A stretch of 29,742 nucleotides of DNA from Powellomyces hirtus (taxonomy: Eukaryota > Chytridiomycota > Chytridiomycetes > Spizellomycetales > Powellomycetaceae). The stretch lies in assembly GCA_025526995.1 (NCBI GenBank), contig JAHLKG010000046.1, forward strand, positions 1 to 29,742, in the 5' to 3' direction. Of the stretch, positions 1 to 12,437 are shown piece by piece. Position 1 is the stretch's first letter. Every line of letters begins with the position of its first letter. The translations under genes were made by a program, and so were the position numbers. The notes beneath the pieces are model-generated. The model did not search any database and was not told the origin of the DNA. It worked only from the letters and a program-made list of their open reading frames with translations.

Positions 1-1
1 C

Positions 2-478
2 ATTTCGTTGCAGCGCGGCACATTTCCGCCATTTTCGAGAATCGCACCACGGTGCTGGCTCCGGGCGGGCGGCGCGACTACGGTCACCACGACGCGGCCG
101 AGGGTCACTACGACGGGGCCGAGGGTGCTGTTTGTGCCGGACCGGTTTTATGTGGCGTCGCTCGTGCGGTTCTACTGTCCGCATTTCGTGCAGTTGCCGC
201 TGCGCCCCAGCGGCGCCGTGTGGGTCAACCCGGACAATGTGGTTGACGTGGCATTCTGCCCCAAAGAAATATCCCTCGCCGCGCCGCATCCCGAAAATGT
301 GACGGCGCTGCGCGTGGTCAGCATGTCGGTGGCGTTGCCGAGGGCTGGCGCCGTGTTTGACACCGACGGAATGGGGACTTTGACGCGTGGGATGCAGGTT
401 GCGGCTCGGACGTTTGGTCATCGACATGCCCCTCAACCAGGTCCATGCGCGCAATTGATCCCAGTGGGTTCCAATTGA
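2..478 (+). CDS. Possible 3' end of an unrecognised coding region, cut by window edge
   Basis: A frame open from the first bases of the window runs to a TGA at 476-478, with no ATG near its beginning. From about position 125 the translation has the mixed hydrophobic and polar character of a real protein, including LFVPDRFYVASLVRFYCP and VWVNPDNVVDVAFCP. I do not recognise a family. Before about position 120 a different forward frame looks more protein-like (HISAIFENRTTVLAPGG), so an intron, a frameshift or decay is possible. It may be the last exon of a gene lying to the left, or a gene fragment like others in this repeat-rich end. Confidence 0.25.
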   Translation: MSLQRGTFPPFSRIAPRCWLRAGGATTVTTTRPRVTTTGPRVLFVPDRFYVASLVRFYCPHFVQLPLRPSGAVWVNPDNVVDVAFCPKEISLAAPHPENVTALRVVSMSVALPRAGAVFDTDGMGTLTRGMQVAARTFGHRHAPQPGPCAQLIPVGSN

Positions 479-811
479 TGGCCGAGCATCTTGGCAGTGG
501 GATCGATCTGGGTGGGGGCCGCACATTGTTTGGTGTGTAAACGTTGAAAACCCCATACAAGTCAAACACCCCCGCCCGCCCCGCAAACATCGCCATCCGG
601 CGCGTAGAACTTCTGGCCATTCGCAGCTTACAGAAAACATAGATATAGTTACGTATCGATTACGTAGCCTGTAAAGTATTAATCCAGCATCTTCAACAAA
701 GAGCGAAAATGAATGAAAGTAACCAACAACGAACCACCACGCCCCAACATACATAACAAAAAAAACCAAAAACCCCCATCCCCAACAAAACCCAAAAACA
801 AAAAAAAACAA
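479..811. other. Spacer without a supported gene
   Basis: I see no convincing coding sequence here. The stretch becomes A/C-rich from about 720 and ends at a poly-C tract. Overlapping ORFs here are explained by low complexity, as Pro- or Gly-rich translations of the C-run. Confidence 0.5.
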
Positions 812-849
812 CCCCCCCCCCCCCCCACCCCCCCCCCACCCCCCCCCCC
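812..849. repeat. Poly-C tract (low complexity)
   Basis: About 38 bases are almost pure C, broken by two single A residues and preceded by an A-rich stretch. The opposite strand is a long G-run that could form a G-quadruplex. The exact length is the kind of thing sequencing and assembly get wrong. Confidence 0.9.
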
Positions 850-897
850 GCGGATCGCACTCTTGGAGAACATGCCCCTACCGCGGATTGGGGGGTC

Positions 898-1071
898 ATG
901 TGTGGCAATGTGATTGAGAGTGCGAAATCCGTCAAGATCTGGATGGACGCTGACGGAAAGGTCCGAACAAACGATCCTCCAGTCGGTGCCTTTGTTCAGG
1001 TATGCTTTGACGCCTGGACGATCCACGCTGTTTTCTTGCTGAAGATTGTGCTGACGCGGGCAAACATCTAG
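898..1071 (+). CDS. Small unrecognised ORF, possible exon or gene fragment
   Basis: ATG at 898 to TAG at 1069-1071 encodes 57 residues, including NVIESAKSVKIWMDADGKV and FDAWTIHAVFLLKIVLT. The composition is protein-like (Lys, Asp, Val; few Pro or Arg), unlike the frames around it. The frame is open upstream of the ATG as far as the poly-C tract, so the true 5' end is unclear. A GTATGC donor-like site at about 1000 could end an exon after VGAFVQ. No family recognised; it may be a fragment of a decayed gene. Confidence 0.25.
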   Translation: MCGNVIESAKSVKIWMDADGKVRTNDPPVGAFVQVCFDAWTIHAVFLLKIVLTRANI

Positions 1072-1537
1072 CGAGCGCTCGCCACTGTGAGTCCCTCCTG
1101 CGTCACGCCCTTGAACAGGTGGCGCTTGGAGGCGATCAGATGTTGCATGGCAAGAGCACCCATCGACAGTCGTTTGGCGCGTGAGCTTGGACAAAATCTC
1201 TGACATGGCATTCACGTTTCTGCAGTGCCCGACCGACTGGGCCCTTTGTCAATTTGGCCCGCTGCAGGTGACCGCCCTGTTCGGCTCCACCCTGCCGTTC
1301 GCCGCTTCTTCATCTGCCCATGTCAAGACAACCCCATTGGGGCGATGCAACTCGAGGAAAGCCTACTCTAATAGCTGGCAATCTACGACGTGGAGTCCAA
1401 TATCGCTCCCCGCATTCGGAATCGGATGTCTGCGTCCGTTTCCGCGTTGGACGAGCGTCTCGGATCCATTGTATCCCACATTCGTTGGTATATCTCGCTG
1501 GTATTCCCCTTTTTGCCGGGTTGATATAGAGGAAGAA

Positions 1538-1588
1538 GATATCAGTTGGCATAGGATATCAGTTGGCATGAGACATCAATTGGCATAT
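1538..1588. repeat. 17-bp tandem repeat, three copies
   Basis: Three head-to-tail copies of a 17-bp unit (GATATCAGTTGGCATAG and variants) start at 1538, 1555 and 1572. The first two are nearly identical and the third is diverged. The array abuts the left end of the palindromic element at 1591. Confidence 0.85.
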
Positions 1589-1590
1589 TT

Positions 1591-1929
1591 CCCCCTACTG
1601 AGGGTCTCCGGACGCGACCAAGAAGGAAGAGCATTACCGTTCTGCAACCCCTTACAGGGCGGATTGGCTAGCACCCATACAAGTACCCCAATCGGACAAG
1701 GCAAAGGTGCTTACCCAAAGCCGCACTTTGCCCCCGATTGGTACTCGTATGAGTAGCTAGCTAGCCAATCCGCTCTTGTCTCCGGGTTTGTGGCGAGCGG
1801 TCCTAGGCAAGGTGCTTACCCCAAAGTGCACTTGTCCGATTGGCGTCTCTTGTATGAGTACTAGCCAATCCGCCCTGTAAGGGTTGCAGAACGGCAATGC
1901 TCTTCCTTCTTGGTCACCCCAGTAGGGGG
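1591..1929. mobile_element. MITE-like element with ~70-bp terminal inverted repeats
   Basis: The left arm (1591-1670) and right arm (1861-1929) are inverted copies. Both begin CCCCCTACTG, read inward through GACCAAGAAGGAAGAGCATT, and end at GGATTGGCTAG. The left arm carries about 15 extra bases after the first 11. Inside are two direct copies of a roughly 70-bp segment (1698-1773 and 1806-1874) sharing GGTGCTTACCC and TAGCCAATCCGC. There is also an inner inverted pair, CCAATCGGACAAG / CTTGTCCGATTGG. No transposase is encoded, so it would be non-autonomous. Target duplications are ambiguous: T-rich on the left, A-rich on the right, and possibly part of the repeat. Confidence 0.75.
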
Positions 1930-2051
1930 AAAACCTCATTCTTCTCCTGCACCCGTCATTGTCGCCCAATCTGAAACCTGACCCTCCTCTCCGCTGTGGC
2001 ATACCCGATGCGATTCAAGCACCGTAGCGGTCCCTCCACTGCACCCGACTC

Positions 2052-2143
2052 GAGTCATCGTCATCAATCCGTTGACTCGCTAGAATACAAACATTGGGAG
2101 TCATCGTCATCAATCCGTTGACTTGCTAGAATACAAACATTGG
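2052..2143. repeat. 46-bp tandem duplication
   Basis: A segment containing GTCATCGTCATCAATCCGTT and GCTAGAATACAAACATTGG occurs twice in tandem with a 46-bp period and almost no divergence, suggesting a recent duplication. Confidence 0.85.
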
Positions 2144-2700
2144 ACACTGGGGAACCATACACATCCTCTTGATGCTGCCGCCGAAAGCCGTAATTACCTC
2201 ACCTCCCAAGACCAATTCACGTACGATCAGTTGCGTCTTGGACCGCATTATGGAGCGTACAGTAAGACTGCCAGGAAACCACAGCCCATTACCGTACACC
2301 ACCTACCTTGTCGAATGAATGCTTGATGATCCAATTGTCTAAAATATCTCGTTATGTGATCATGTCCATGAATACATATGCAAACGCAATGTGACAGTTA
2401 TATTTACAATGAATTAATAGCATAAAGTATTATGGTTCTCTTTTGGTAATCTTAACCTGTCGTTTCATCCTCGCCCTTCGGCGGGCTCTAAAGGCATTCG
2501 GAAAGACGCGACGCACGTACCACACCCACTTGTCAGCGGTGCCGGCAGAGTCCAAAGAGGAATTTGCTTCTAATGGAGAATCTCGACCAACAGTAGAAAA
2601 AAAGAAGAATGCAAATTTAGCGAACGTTGTGATATTCGTAGATGCTGGAATGGAAGCTTGTAGGGAATGGGTAATCAGATACTGAAAACACCACTCCCCC
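2144..2700. other. Spacer without a supported gene
   Basis: Short ORFs of 67 and 80 codons lie at 2123-2326 and 2443-2685 (+). Neither has a recognisable domain or intron structure. I see no RNA gene or repeat here. Confidence 0.4.
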
Positions 2701-2704
2701 CTAT

Positions 2705-3201
2705 TCGAAACTCGGTGTGGAAAGTGTCACAACACCTACTCCCTTCCTCCCCCGCCGGTATGGCACTTCGAACAGGTTTGGAAGACTTTCGAGTAACAAG
2801 CTTTGTAGTATAGAAACGACTGTTGACAAGGTCTCGGCCTGGAAGAGTCACAGGACCTACACCCCTCCTTACCCCCCGGCTATGTGCTCGACGGGGCTCA
2901 AAGGTTCCTTGACAGCACTCATCTCTCGTACTCGAATCTCGGTCTGGAAGAGTCACAGAACCTACGCCCCTCCTCCCCCCCCGGTTTGGTACTTCGGAAA
3001 GGTTGGAGGACATTCGAGCACGCTACATTTAAGGAGTATAGAAACGAGTGCTGACAAGGTCTCGGCCTGGAAGAGTCACAGGACCTACACCCCTCCTTAC
3101 CCCCCGGCTATGTGCTCGACGGGGCTCAAAGGTTCCTTGACAGCACTCATCTCTCGTACTCGAATCTCGGTCTGGAAGAGTCACAGAACCTACGCCCCTC
3201 C

Positions 3202-3244
<43 letters not shown>

Positions 3245-3290
3245 TTGGTACTTCGGACAGGGTTGGAGGACATTCGAGCACGCTACATTT
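2705..3290. repeat. 228-bp higher-order tandem repeat with poly-C expansions
   Basis: Five related monomers start near 2711, 2833, 2940, 3061 and 3168. Each contains CTCGG..TGGAA(G)AGTCACA.(A)ACCTAC followed by a C-rich run. Spacings alternate (122, 107, 121, 107 bp), so A and B monomers form a 228-bp unit. The copies at 2825-3052 and 3053-3280 are nearly identical; the monomer at 2711 is diverged. The C-run is short in most copies and about 39 bases in the last (3203-3241). ORFs across the array are Pro- or Gly-rich artefacts. Confidence 0.9.
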
Positions 3291-3853
3291 TTGGGCGTTT
3301 GACCGTGAAGTGCGCTTGATGGTCTTCCAGTAATGGCAACGAAGATCGTGCAGATGGGTTGATGGACGGGATGCTGCAGTAGACGCGTCAACTGCAGGCT
3401 TTTTAAGCTGGGCCCCAGTGGACCGACCACATGACTTGGTAAACGGAACTTAATTAGCTGAATCAGAATGGGGCACAGCCATGGAAAAAGGCTACTGTCC
3501 GCGAATCTCCGTCATTGCCCATAGCATAGTAGAACCCTGGTGATTGAGAAAAACCAACTTTTTAAACAGCATACATTCGGCGCAGTACTGGCTGAGGGTT
3601 TGCAATTTGAAAATCATTGTATAAAATGGTAATATCCACTATATGCACCGGCAGTTGTTAATTGGACGCCTGCCTTTTTTGCCCATCGAGTATGTGAGCT
3701 TGTATGTTCAGGTTGAGGCGCGTGTGTGCCATCAATGACAGCTAGGAGGGTTATTAGGTATGATATTCGCTATTTAAATGCATTGTACACACTCCATGTC
3801 TACATCCTATGCGAGCCAGGTCCAGTAGACCCTTTTCACAAATGATTGTGTGA
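3291..3853. other. Spacer, 3' flank of the kinase gene
   Basis: No supported gene. The right part holds the 3' untranslated region of the minus-strand kinase gene. No repeats were noticed. Confidence 0.4.
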
Positions 3854-5672
<1,819 letters not shown>

Positions 5673-5989
5673 GGCTGGTTGCGGTCTGCTCTAGCTGTAT
5701 ATGGGTGGCGATGAGACCCGCGGCTACAGTCGGTGGACAAAAGTGTAGACCCCCCTAGATTTATTTTGCATGCGACTCGGAGACGCGACCGCCGATAATC
5801 ACACTGTATTTCAAAAAGGCCAAACAAGGATTGTACTTCCTCAAAGATGAATAGATCTTTGAGACTGACGAACATATACATATAGAGATGGATAGATATA
5901 CAAGACTGACGAACATATACATATACACAGCAAGATGTCGGCGAAAGGATATTATCTTGCGGCCGCCAAGAAGTAGACTTTGCCGTTGT
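5673..5989. other. Spacer upstream of the kinase gene, with a direct repeat
   Basis: Contains the kinase gene's presumed promoter. Two copies of a ~24-bp AT-rich segment (GACTGACGAACATATACATA) lie at about 5859-5884 and 5902-5926. No gene is supported. Confidence 0.5.
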
Positions 5990-6227
5990 GGGAATTCCCT
6001 AGATCTATGGGAATTCCCGTCATTTTAATCTATGACGATCCGGCCATCCTCTTCTTCGGGGTCGGGTGGCAAGGGGGAAGGTGGGAGCTGTCCCGTTTTT
6101 GGTTCATAACTTGACTCAAAAGGTTTTGCTTTCCCTTTGCGTCTTTGGCGGTGGCTTTGGTTTGGGGGTGGGAATTCCCGTTACCGGTGAGGCCAGAAGT
6201 AGAATGGTCTTTTGACTGGGAATTCCC
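5990..6227. repeat. Four copies of the palindrome GGGAATTCCC
   Basis: The perfect 10-bp palindrome GGGAATTCCC occurs at 5990-5999, 6009-6018, 6170-6179 and 6218-6227. I noticed none elsewhere in the window. It lies between the divergent 5' end of the kinase gene and the 3' end of the minus-strand ORF at 6430. It could be a cluster of binding sites for a dimeric regulator or part of a repeat. Function unknown. Confidence 0.8.
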
Positions 6228-6429
6228 ACTATATTCTTTTTGAACCTCCTATGATAGGGATTAATATCACCATTTGAACTGCGCGCCGCCCCAACCCCCA
6301 ACATACTTTGACCGCAATTGCTTCGCCAACTACTCGGCGGCGCTTCCAGATGGAATGAAACGCGAAAAAGTTTTCTTCCACGTTCGACTGAGAAAAAGAA
6401 CAGAAGACGGGACTCAATTATTCAAACTT

Positions 6430-6768
6430 CTAACTCGAAACTGGGCCCTGAGCAATTACCATCTTTCCGACCCAACGGCGCAGACGGCGACGAGTACCAT
6501 CCTGGGATTCATGCAACTTCCTTGCCAACATTCTGCATGCGGTCAGACTATTCTTCAGAATGGCTGGTGCGGTTGTTGCATACAGGAGGTCCTTGTCGAT
6601 CCGTTCGTTTGATATTAGAAGCTTTAGGAGAGCGGTTCCATCCTCGCTCTCTTCGAAGGCCCCGGAGCGGACATGTTTTTCAAACTCCTCGATCGTAAAA
6701 AAAGAAGGCGGGAGTTGTGGCAAGTCGTCGTCAAAGTCCGAGTCTGAGTCCGAAGCGGTGTCAGACAT
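6430..6768 (-). CDS. Small acidic protein of unknown function
   Basis: ATG at 6768 to TAG at 6430 gives 112 residues. The N-terminus is strongly acidic (SDTASDSDSDFDDDLPQLPP). A predicted helical part follows (FFTIEEFEKHVRSGAFEES, DGTALLKLLISNERIDKDLL), then a basic tail (GTRRRLRRW). An upstream in-frame ATG at 6810 would add 14 residues. A GTACTC donor-like site near the basic tail, with acceptors at about 6430 and 6394, could splice to further sequence on the left, so the 3' end is uncertain. No family recognised. Codon choice and composition look genuine. Confidence 0.55.
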   Translation of the reverse strand: MSDTASDSDSDFDDDLPQLPPSFFTIEEFEKHVRSGAFEESEDGTALLKLLISNERIDKDLLYATTAPAILKNSLTACRMLARKLHESQDGTRRRLRRWVGKMVIAQGPVSS

Positions 6769-6810
6769 CTTGCTAATGTGTGTGAAAACCAGAAGACGGC
6801 GATTTTGCAT

Positions 6811-7624
6811 GGGAGAAGATCTTGAAAAGATGATGGAAAAGCAGGTCAGCTACTGTACGTGTTTAGTTCGTTCATTCGTTTCTCTCTCTTTCTGGCCAAC
6901 GCGTTTACGTGTCACACGTCCACCCCGTCAACTGTTCCAAACACGTGCAGCACGTGCCTTGGGAACGTCAGTTTGCGTTCATCGCGAGTGGCGCAGCTGG
7001 TTAGCGCGCTTTTTGGGCGTTTCCGCTGTCTCCCAACAAAAAGTTCCGCGGGCCGCGGCATCCATCCATCCGCGCCTTGCCATGGCACTTTATTCGGACT
7101 TGCGCCCGTAAGTCATAGAAACTTTTTTGCTTTTTTCCTTACTGTAACTCATGTCTAAAAAAGCTTTGGTGACGCCGTCGTTGCGCCCGTGGGACATGGC
7201 GCTCAGACTTTATTCATCAGATCGGCCGCCGCTCCAGATAACAAATAAACATAACACCGAGGGACGTCCGGAGTTTCCCTGCCACAGCATATAGCACCCA
7301 GTGGCAGCCGTTATTGCTCCTCGCCCGCGGTTCAATAAGATCGGACCACGTATTGATCTTGCAGGCCTTTCTGTACGCCTCGCCCTATTCCTCCGATTTT
7401 ACCCAAGGAACAAGGTATTACACACTACCCTACTCCGGACTCTACTCATTCAAAAGCAGAGAAGGACCGGGCGGTCTCCGTCCTCTCTATTTTCGTTAAT
7501 ACAAATACCAATCGCGCTATCCACCACCCCTCTTGCGAGTCTTTTTTTTTCCATCAAATCTTTGACATTTACCTTTTTGCACCTCTCTTCTGCTTTGCAA
7601 CATCAAGGACATTCTCATTTCGGC
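6811..7624. other. Intergenic region and 5' leader of the ABC transporter
   Basis: No gene is supported. The transporter's frame is open upstream to 7301 but has no ATG before 7625. A pyrimidine-rich stretch at about 7490-7600 is a plausible promoter or leader. A tRNA-like D-arm at about 6988-7012 lacks the rest of a tRNA. Confidence 0.4.
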
Positions 7625-10600
7625 ATGGCATCGACGGGATACGTCCCATCCGACGAGAAAGTAGACAAGAGTGCGCCCCAAGCTTATCAAGTATCTGATA
7701 TACCTGCCGAGGGTGTCAACATCAACAGCAGCCCAGAGGAAGATGCCAAACTGACGACTTTGGCGAGACGGATGTCTCGCATATCCGTCCAATCGGGCAA
7801 GACCAACCCCTTCATTCATTCCAGCGAAAAATCTCATCTCGACCCCAACTCTCCCGACTTCAACGCCCGCGAGTGGGCAAAGGCCACAGTCAGACTTCAC
7901 GCTCGCGATCCAGAACGCCGTCCCATGCGCACCGCCGGTTTCGCCTTCCGCAGTCTCAACGTCTTCGGCTACGGCTCCGAAACGGATTACCAGAAAACCG
8001 TCGGCGGAATCTTTTCGGACGTCATTGGAATGTTCAAGAACAGATTCGGGTCGGGTCGTCGCAAGATCCAGATTTTACAGAACTTTGATGGTGTCGTTCA
8101 CAGCGGAGAACTCTTGGTCGTACTCGGACCACCAGGCAGTGGTTGTTCGACCCTCCTCAAAACCATCTCAGGAGAGACCAACGGCTTCTTTGTCGACGAA
8201 TCTTCCTATGTCAACTACCAGGGCATCAGCGCCAAGCAAATGCACAGCGACTTCCGAGGCGAGGCCATGTACTCTGCCGAAGTCGATGTCCATTTCCCCC
8301 AGCTGACGGTCGGCGACACCCTCGCCTTTGCCGCAGCCGCCCGAGCACCCCGCGACATGCCCGAAGGAGTCGAGCGCGACACCTTCACCTCACACATAGC
8401 CCAGGTCGCCATGGCCATCTTCGGCATCAGCCACACCATCAATACTCGGGTCGGAAACGATTTCGTTCGAGGTGTCAGTGGAGGAGAGCGCAAACGTGTC
8501 AGTATCGCGGAGGCTGCCCTCAGTGGTGCCCCGCTTCAATGCTGGGACAACAGTACTCGTGGTTTGGACAGTGCCAACGCTGTCGAATTCTGCAAGACGC
8601 TGAGACTGTCCACCACTATGTGGGGTACCACCGCTTGCGTAGCCATCTACCAGGCCCCGCAGACCGCCTACGACTTGTTCGACAAGGTTGTTGTTCTGTA
8701 CGAAGGACGACAAATCTACTTTGGTCGTACTCAGGATGCCAAAGCCTTTTGGGAGAACGTAGGATTCCACTGCCCAGAGCGTCAAACCACCCCGGACTTT
8801 TTGACTTCCCTAACCAGCCCGCATGAACGTATTGCCAAGCCTGGATTCGAGCACAAAGTTCCGCACACCCCCGACGAGTTCGCCGCGGTGTGGCGTAACA
8901 GCGCATCTTACGCGGAACTCAGGGCCGAGATTGACCAGTACGAACAAAAGTACACCATCGGTGGAGAGTACTTGGAGAAGTTCATTGCGTCCCGTCGCGC
9001 TCAGCAGTCCAAACGCCAAAGTGTCAAATCGCCTTACACCCTTTCGTATTGGGGTCAGATCAAGCTTTGCTTCTGGCGTGGATTCTTGCGACTTAAAGGT
9101 GACCCGGCTCTGACGCTTTCTATGGTTTTTGGAAACACCATCATGGCCGCCATCATCGGTACCGTCTTCTATAACTTAGATGAGGACACTGAGAGCTTCT
9201 ACCCCCGTGGATCCCTCATCTTCTTCGGTATCCTGATGAGCGCCTTCAGCAGTGCTCTCGAGATTTTCACCTTGTATGCCCAGCGACCGATCGTTGAGAA
9301 ACACACACGATATGCTCTCTACCACCCCTCCGCCGAAGCCATCTCTTCGATGATTCTCGACATTCCTGCCAAAGTCCTCGGCGCAATCTTCTTCAACGTG
9401 ACGTTGTACTTCCTGACGAATCTGAGGAGAGAAGCAGGAGCATTCTTCTTTTTCACCTTCACATGTTTCGTCTTGGCCAACACAATGTCGATGATGTTCC
9501 GCACGATCGGCGCCGCCTCTCGTACCCTGTCCCAAGCCCTCGCACCGTCTGGTATTCTCATTCTCGCGCTCGTCATCTACACCGGATTCGCCATTCCCAC
9601 GCGCAACATGCCTGGCTGGTCCCGATGGTTGAACTACCTGGATCCGATCGCTTACGGATTCGAGAGTCTCATGATCAACGAGTTCGTCGGCAGAGATTTC
9701 CCGTGCGCCAAACTCATTCCATTCGGACCTGGTTACGAAGGCCTCGGAGGTACCAACACTGTTTGCACCGCTGTCGGCGCCGTCGCAGGCTCAACCAGCG
9801 TTTCCGGAGAGCGTTACATCAACATTGCTTACGAATACCAACGAGAGCACAAGTGGCGAAACATTGGCATCTTGTTCGCAATGATGGCCTTTTTACTGGG
9901 AACGTACCTCTTCTGCGTGGAATACATCTCTGCCAAGAAGTCGAAGGGTGAAGTGCTTTTGTTCCGTCGCGGACACCTTCCCCCTGACGTCAAGCAACGC
10001 CGCGCGGCTGCAGCCTCCGACGATCCGGAAGCGAATATGGGACCCGAACGACCGATCAGGGTGGACAGCATCAGCAATAGTCCTGCCGTTGCTGGAAGCG
10101 TGCTGGACCCGCCCAAGTCTCTGGCGAAACAGACCGCCATTTTCCACTGGGAGGATGTCTGTTATGACGTCATGATCAAGACCGAAAATCGTCGGATTCT
10201 GGACCACGTCGCTGGGTGGGTGAAGCCTGGCACAATGACTGCGCTCATGGGTGTCTCCGGTGCCGGTAAGACTACTCTATTGGATGTTCTCGCAACCCGT
10301 GTCACTATGGGTGTGGTATCCGGAGAGATGCTCGTTGATGGTTTGCAACGCGATCTGTCGTTCCAGCGCAAAACTGGATACGTTCAGCAACAGGATCTGC
10401 ATCTGGAAACATCCACGGTCAGAGAAGCGCTGAACTTTAGTGCGCTCATGCGTCAGCCGGCAAACATCCCGAGAGCTGAAAAATTGGCTTACGTGGATGA
10501 AGTCATTCGAATGCTGGAAATGGAGAAATTCGCCGACGCAGTCGTGGGTATTCCGGGCGAGGGTCTGAACGTCGAACAACGAAAACGCTTGACCATCGGT

Positions 10601-12149
10601 GTGGAGTTGGCTGCCAAGCCCCAGCTTCTCCTCTTCCTGGACGAACCGACATCTGGTCTCGACAGTCAGAGCTCATGGTCCATCTGCGATTTGATGGAAA
10701 AGCTAGCCAACAGCGGACAAGCCATTCTCTGCACAATTCACCAGCCCTCCGCCATCCTCTTCCAACGATTCCAGCGTCTCCTTCTCCTCGCCAAGGGAGG
10801 AAAGACCGTTTATTTTGGGGAGATTGGAAAGGACTCAAAGACACTGATCGAGTACTTTAACAAGAATGGCGCTGCCCCGTGCCCTGAAGAAGCGAACCCG
10901 GCTGAATGGATGCTGGAGGTCATTGGCGCCGCCCCTGGAACTACCACTGATATTGACTGGAACGAGGTGTGGCTCAAGAGCCCTGAGCGCGTAGCCGTCG
11001 GTCAAGAACTGGGAAACCTGAAGCAACTGGCCCAACGGAACGTCACGCCAGCCGTCCGTAATGAACTCGACTACACCGAATTCGCAGCCCCGTTCAGCCA
11101 ACAGCTCCTGGAAACCACCAAGCGTGTTTTCCAGCAGTACTGGCGAACCCCGTCGTACATTTACTCCAAGGCGCTTCTCTGCATTGGCTCAGCTTTGTTC
11201 ATCGGGTTCTCCTTCTACAAAGCCGGAACCAGTATGCAGGGTCTGCAGAACCAGATGTTCTCCATCTTCATGCTTCTCACGATTTTTGGTCAACTGTCGC
11301 AGCAAATCATGCCGCACTTTGTCACTCAGCGCGCTCTGTACGAGGTCCGTGAACGTCCATCCAAGGCTTATTCATGGAAGGCCTTCATGATCAGCAACAT
11401 TTTTGTCGAGCTGCCGTGGAACACTCTCATGGCCATCTTTGTTTTCCTGGCCTGGTACTACCCCATCGGCCTGCATGTCAATGCTGAACCGACAGACGCG
11501 GTCGTGGAGCGTGGAGCGCTCATGTTCTTGTATGTGTGGGGTTTCATGATGTTGGCATCGACCTTCACTCACATGACCATTGCCGGTATCGAATCCGCTG
11601 AGGCCGCAGGACAAATTGGCAACCTTGGTTTCTCCCTCTGCCTTATTTTCTGCGGGTATGTTGTCTTGTTTGTTTGTTTCTCATCAACCCTGGACTTGTG
11701 GTGCTCATCCTTCGTTGCTTCTTCTTAGTGTTCTCGTCGGCAAAGATGCCATGCCAAAGTTCTGGATTTGGATGTACTACATCTCGCCATTCACCTATAT
11801 CGTCGAAGGCATGTTGACCACCGGTGTCGCCAACACCCGCGTCGTCTGCTCCGACATTGAATTCTTCCGTTTTGAACCCACCGCCGGACAAACTTGCGCG
11901 TCCTACATGCAAAAGTTTATGAGCGTGGCCGGTGGCTATCTCGAATCGCCTACCGCCACCGCCGACTGCGGATATTGTCCAGTAGACGATACCAACGTTT
12001 TCTTGGCAGTCGTTAGCAGTGACTATGCCAACCGATGGAGAAATTTTGGTATCATCTTCATCTACGTCATCTTCAACGCTGTCATGGCGTTGGTGATTTA
12101 CTGGTGGGTTAGGGTGCCGAAGACACCCAAGAAGGTCAAGAAGGCGTGA
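7625..12149 (+). CDS. PDR-type (ABCG) ABC transporter, full length, one intron
   Basis: Plasma-membrane ATP-driven exporter of the fungal pleiotropic drug resistance family, 1483 residues, matching the usual ~1500. Exons 7625-11655 and 11729-12149; the intron (73 nt, GTATGT...CTTAG) is phase 2 and restores [19 protein letters not shown]. Order is (NBD-TMD)x2. NBD1 has the divergent PDR Walker [14 protein letters not shown] (~165), signature [10 protein letters not shown] (~282) and degenerate Walker [17 protein letters not shown]1 spans ~480-775. NBD2 has canonical Walker [15 protein letters not shown] (~874), altered signature [11 protein letters not shown] (~980) and Walker [15 protein letters not shown] (~1002). 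TMD2 spans ~1165-1475. Asymmetric NBDs of this kind are typical of functional PDR pumps. The ATG at 7625 is the only one in the leader frame. The C-terminus is basic (KTPKKVKKA). It may export xenobiotics or lipids; the substrate cannot be read from sequence. Confidence 0.96.
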
Positions 12150-12437
12150 GGGGATATAGGACACTTTTTCATTGGATAGCAACTCTTCTGTCGCATAATC
12201 GTTTAGAACATTGTATTTTGTTTCGTTTAATACTATATAACTATTTTGCATCTGAGAGCTATCCATTATGCAGTTTCAATAGCAAGGAAAAACAAAGAAG
12301 AAAGTTACACTTGAGAGCGGGTATGAGCTTCGTACATGATATATATCGAATTGGTGTCGACCCGCGACCCATTCGTTTAAGCGTGATATGAGGTCCCACT
12401 GAAATGGGCTTCAGGTTACGCACGCCGCTAGCTCTTC
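12150..12437. other. Convergent 3' flanks
   Basis: The 288 bp between the transporter and the membrane protein must hold both polyadenylation regions. The first ~100 bases are AT-rich (TTTAATACTATATAAC). No gene or repeat seen. Confidence 0.5.

Noticed and set aside
713..913. Pro-rich (+) and Gly-rich (-) ORFs over the poly-C tract
   Set aside because: They are translations of low-complexity DNA with no independent coding signal.
2717..3430. Long repetitive ORFs on both strands, 200 and 133 codons
   Set aside because: The nucleotide tandem repeat explains the repeated peptides; unit lengths and C-run variation are not protein-like.
6980..7080. tRNA-like A box (TGGCGCAGCTGG) with a good D-arm stem GCGC/GCGC
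   Set aside because: No T-arm (GTTCRANNC) and no matching acceptor stem follow; the anticodon arm cannot be formed with U33. At most a 5' tRNA fragment or chance.
7301..7624. N-terminal extension of the ABC transporter frame
   Set aside because: No ATG in frame and the translation is pyrimidine-driven ([18 protein letters not shown]); PDR proteins start with a short polar N-terminus like that at 7625.
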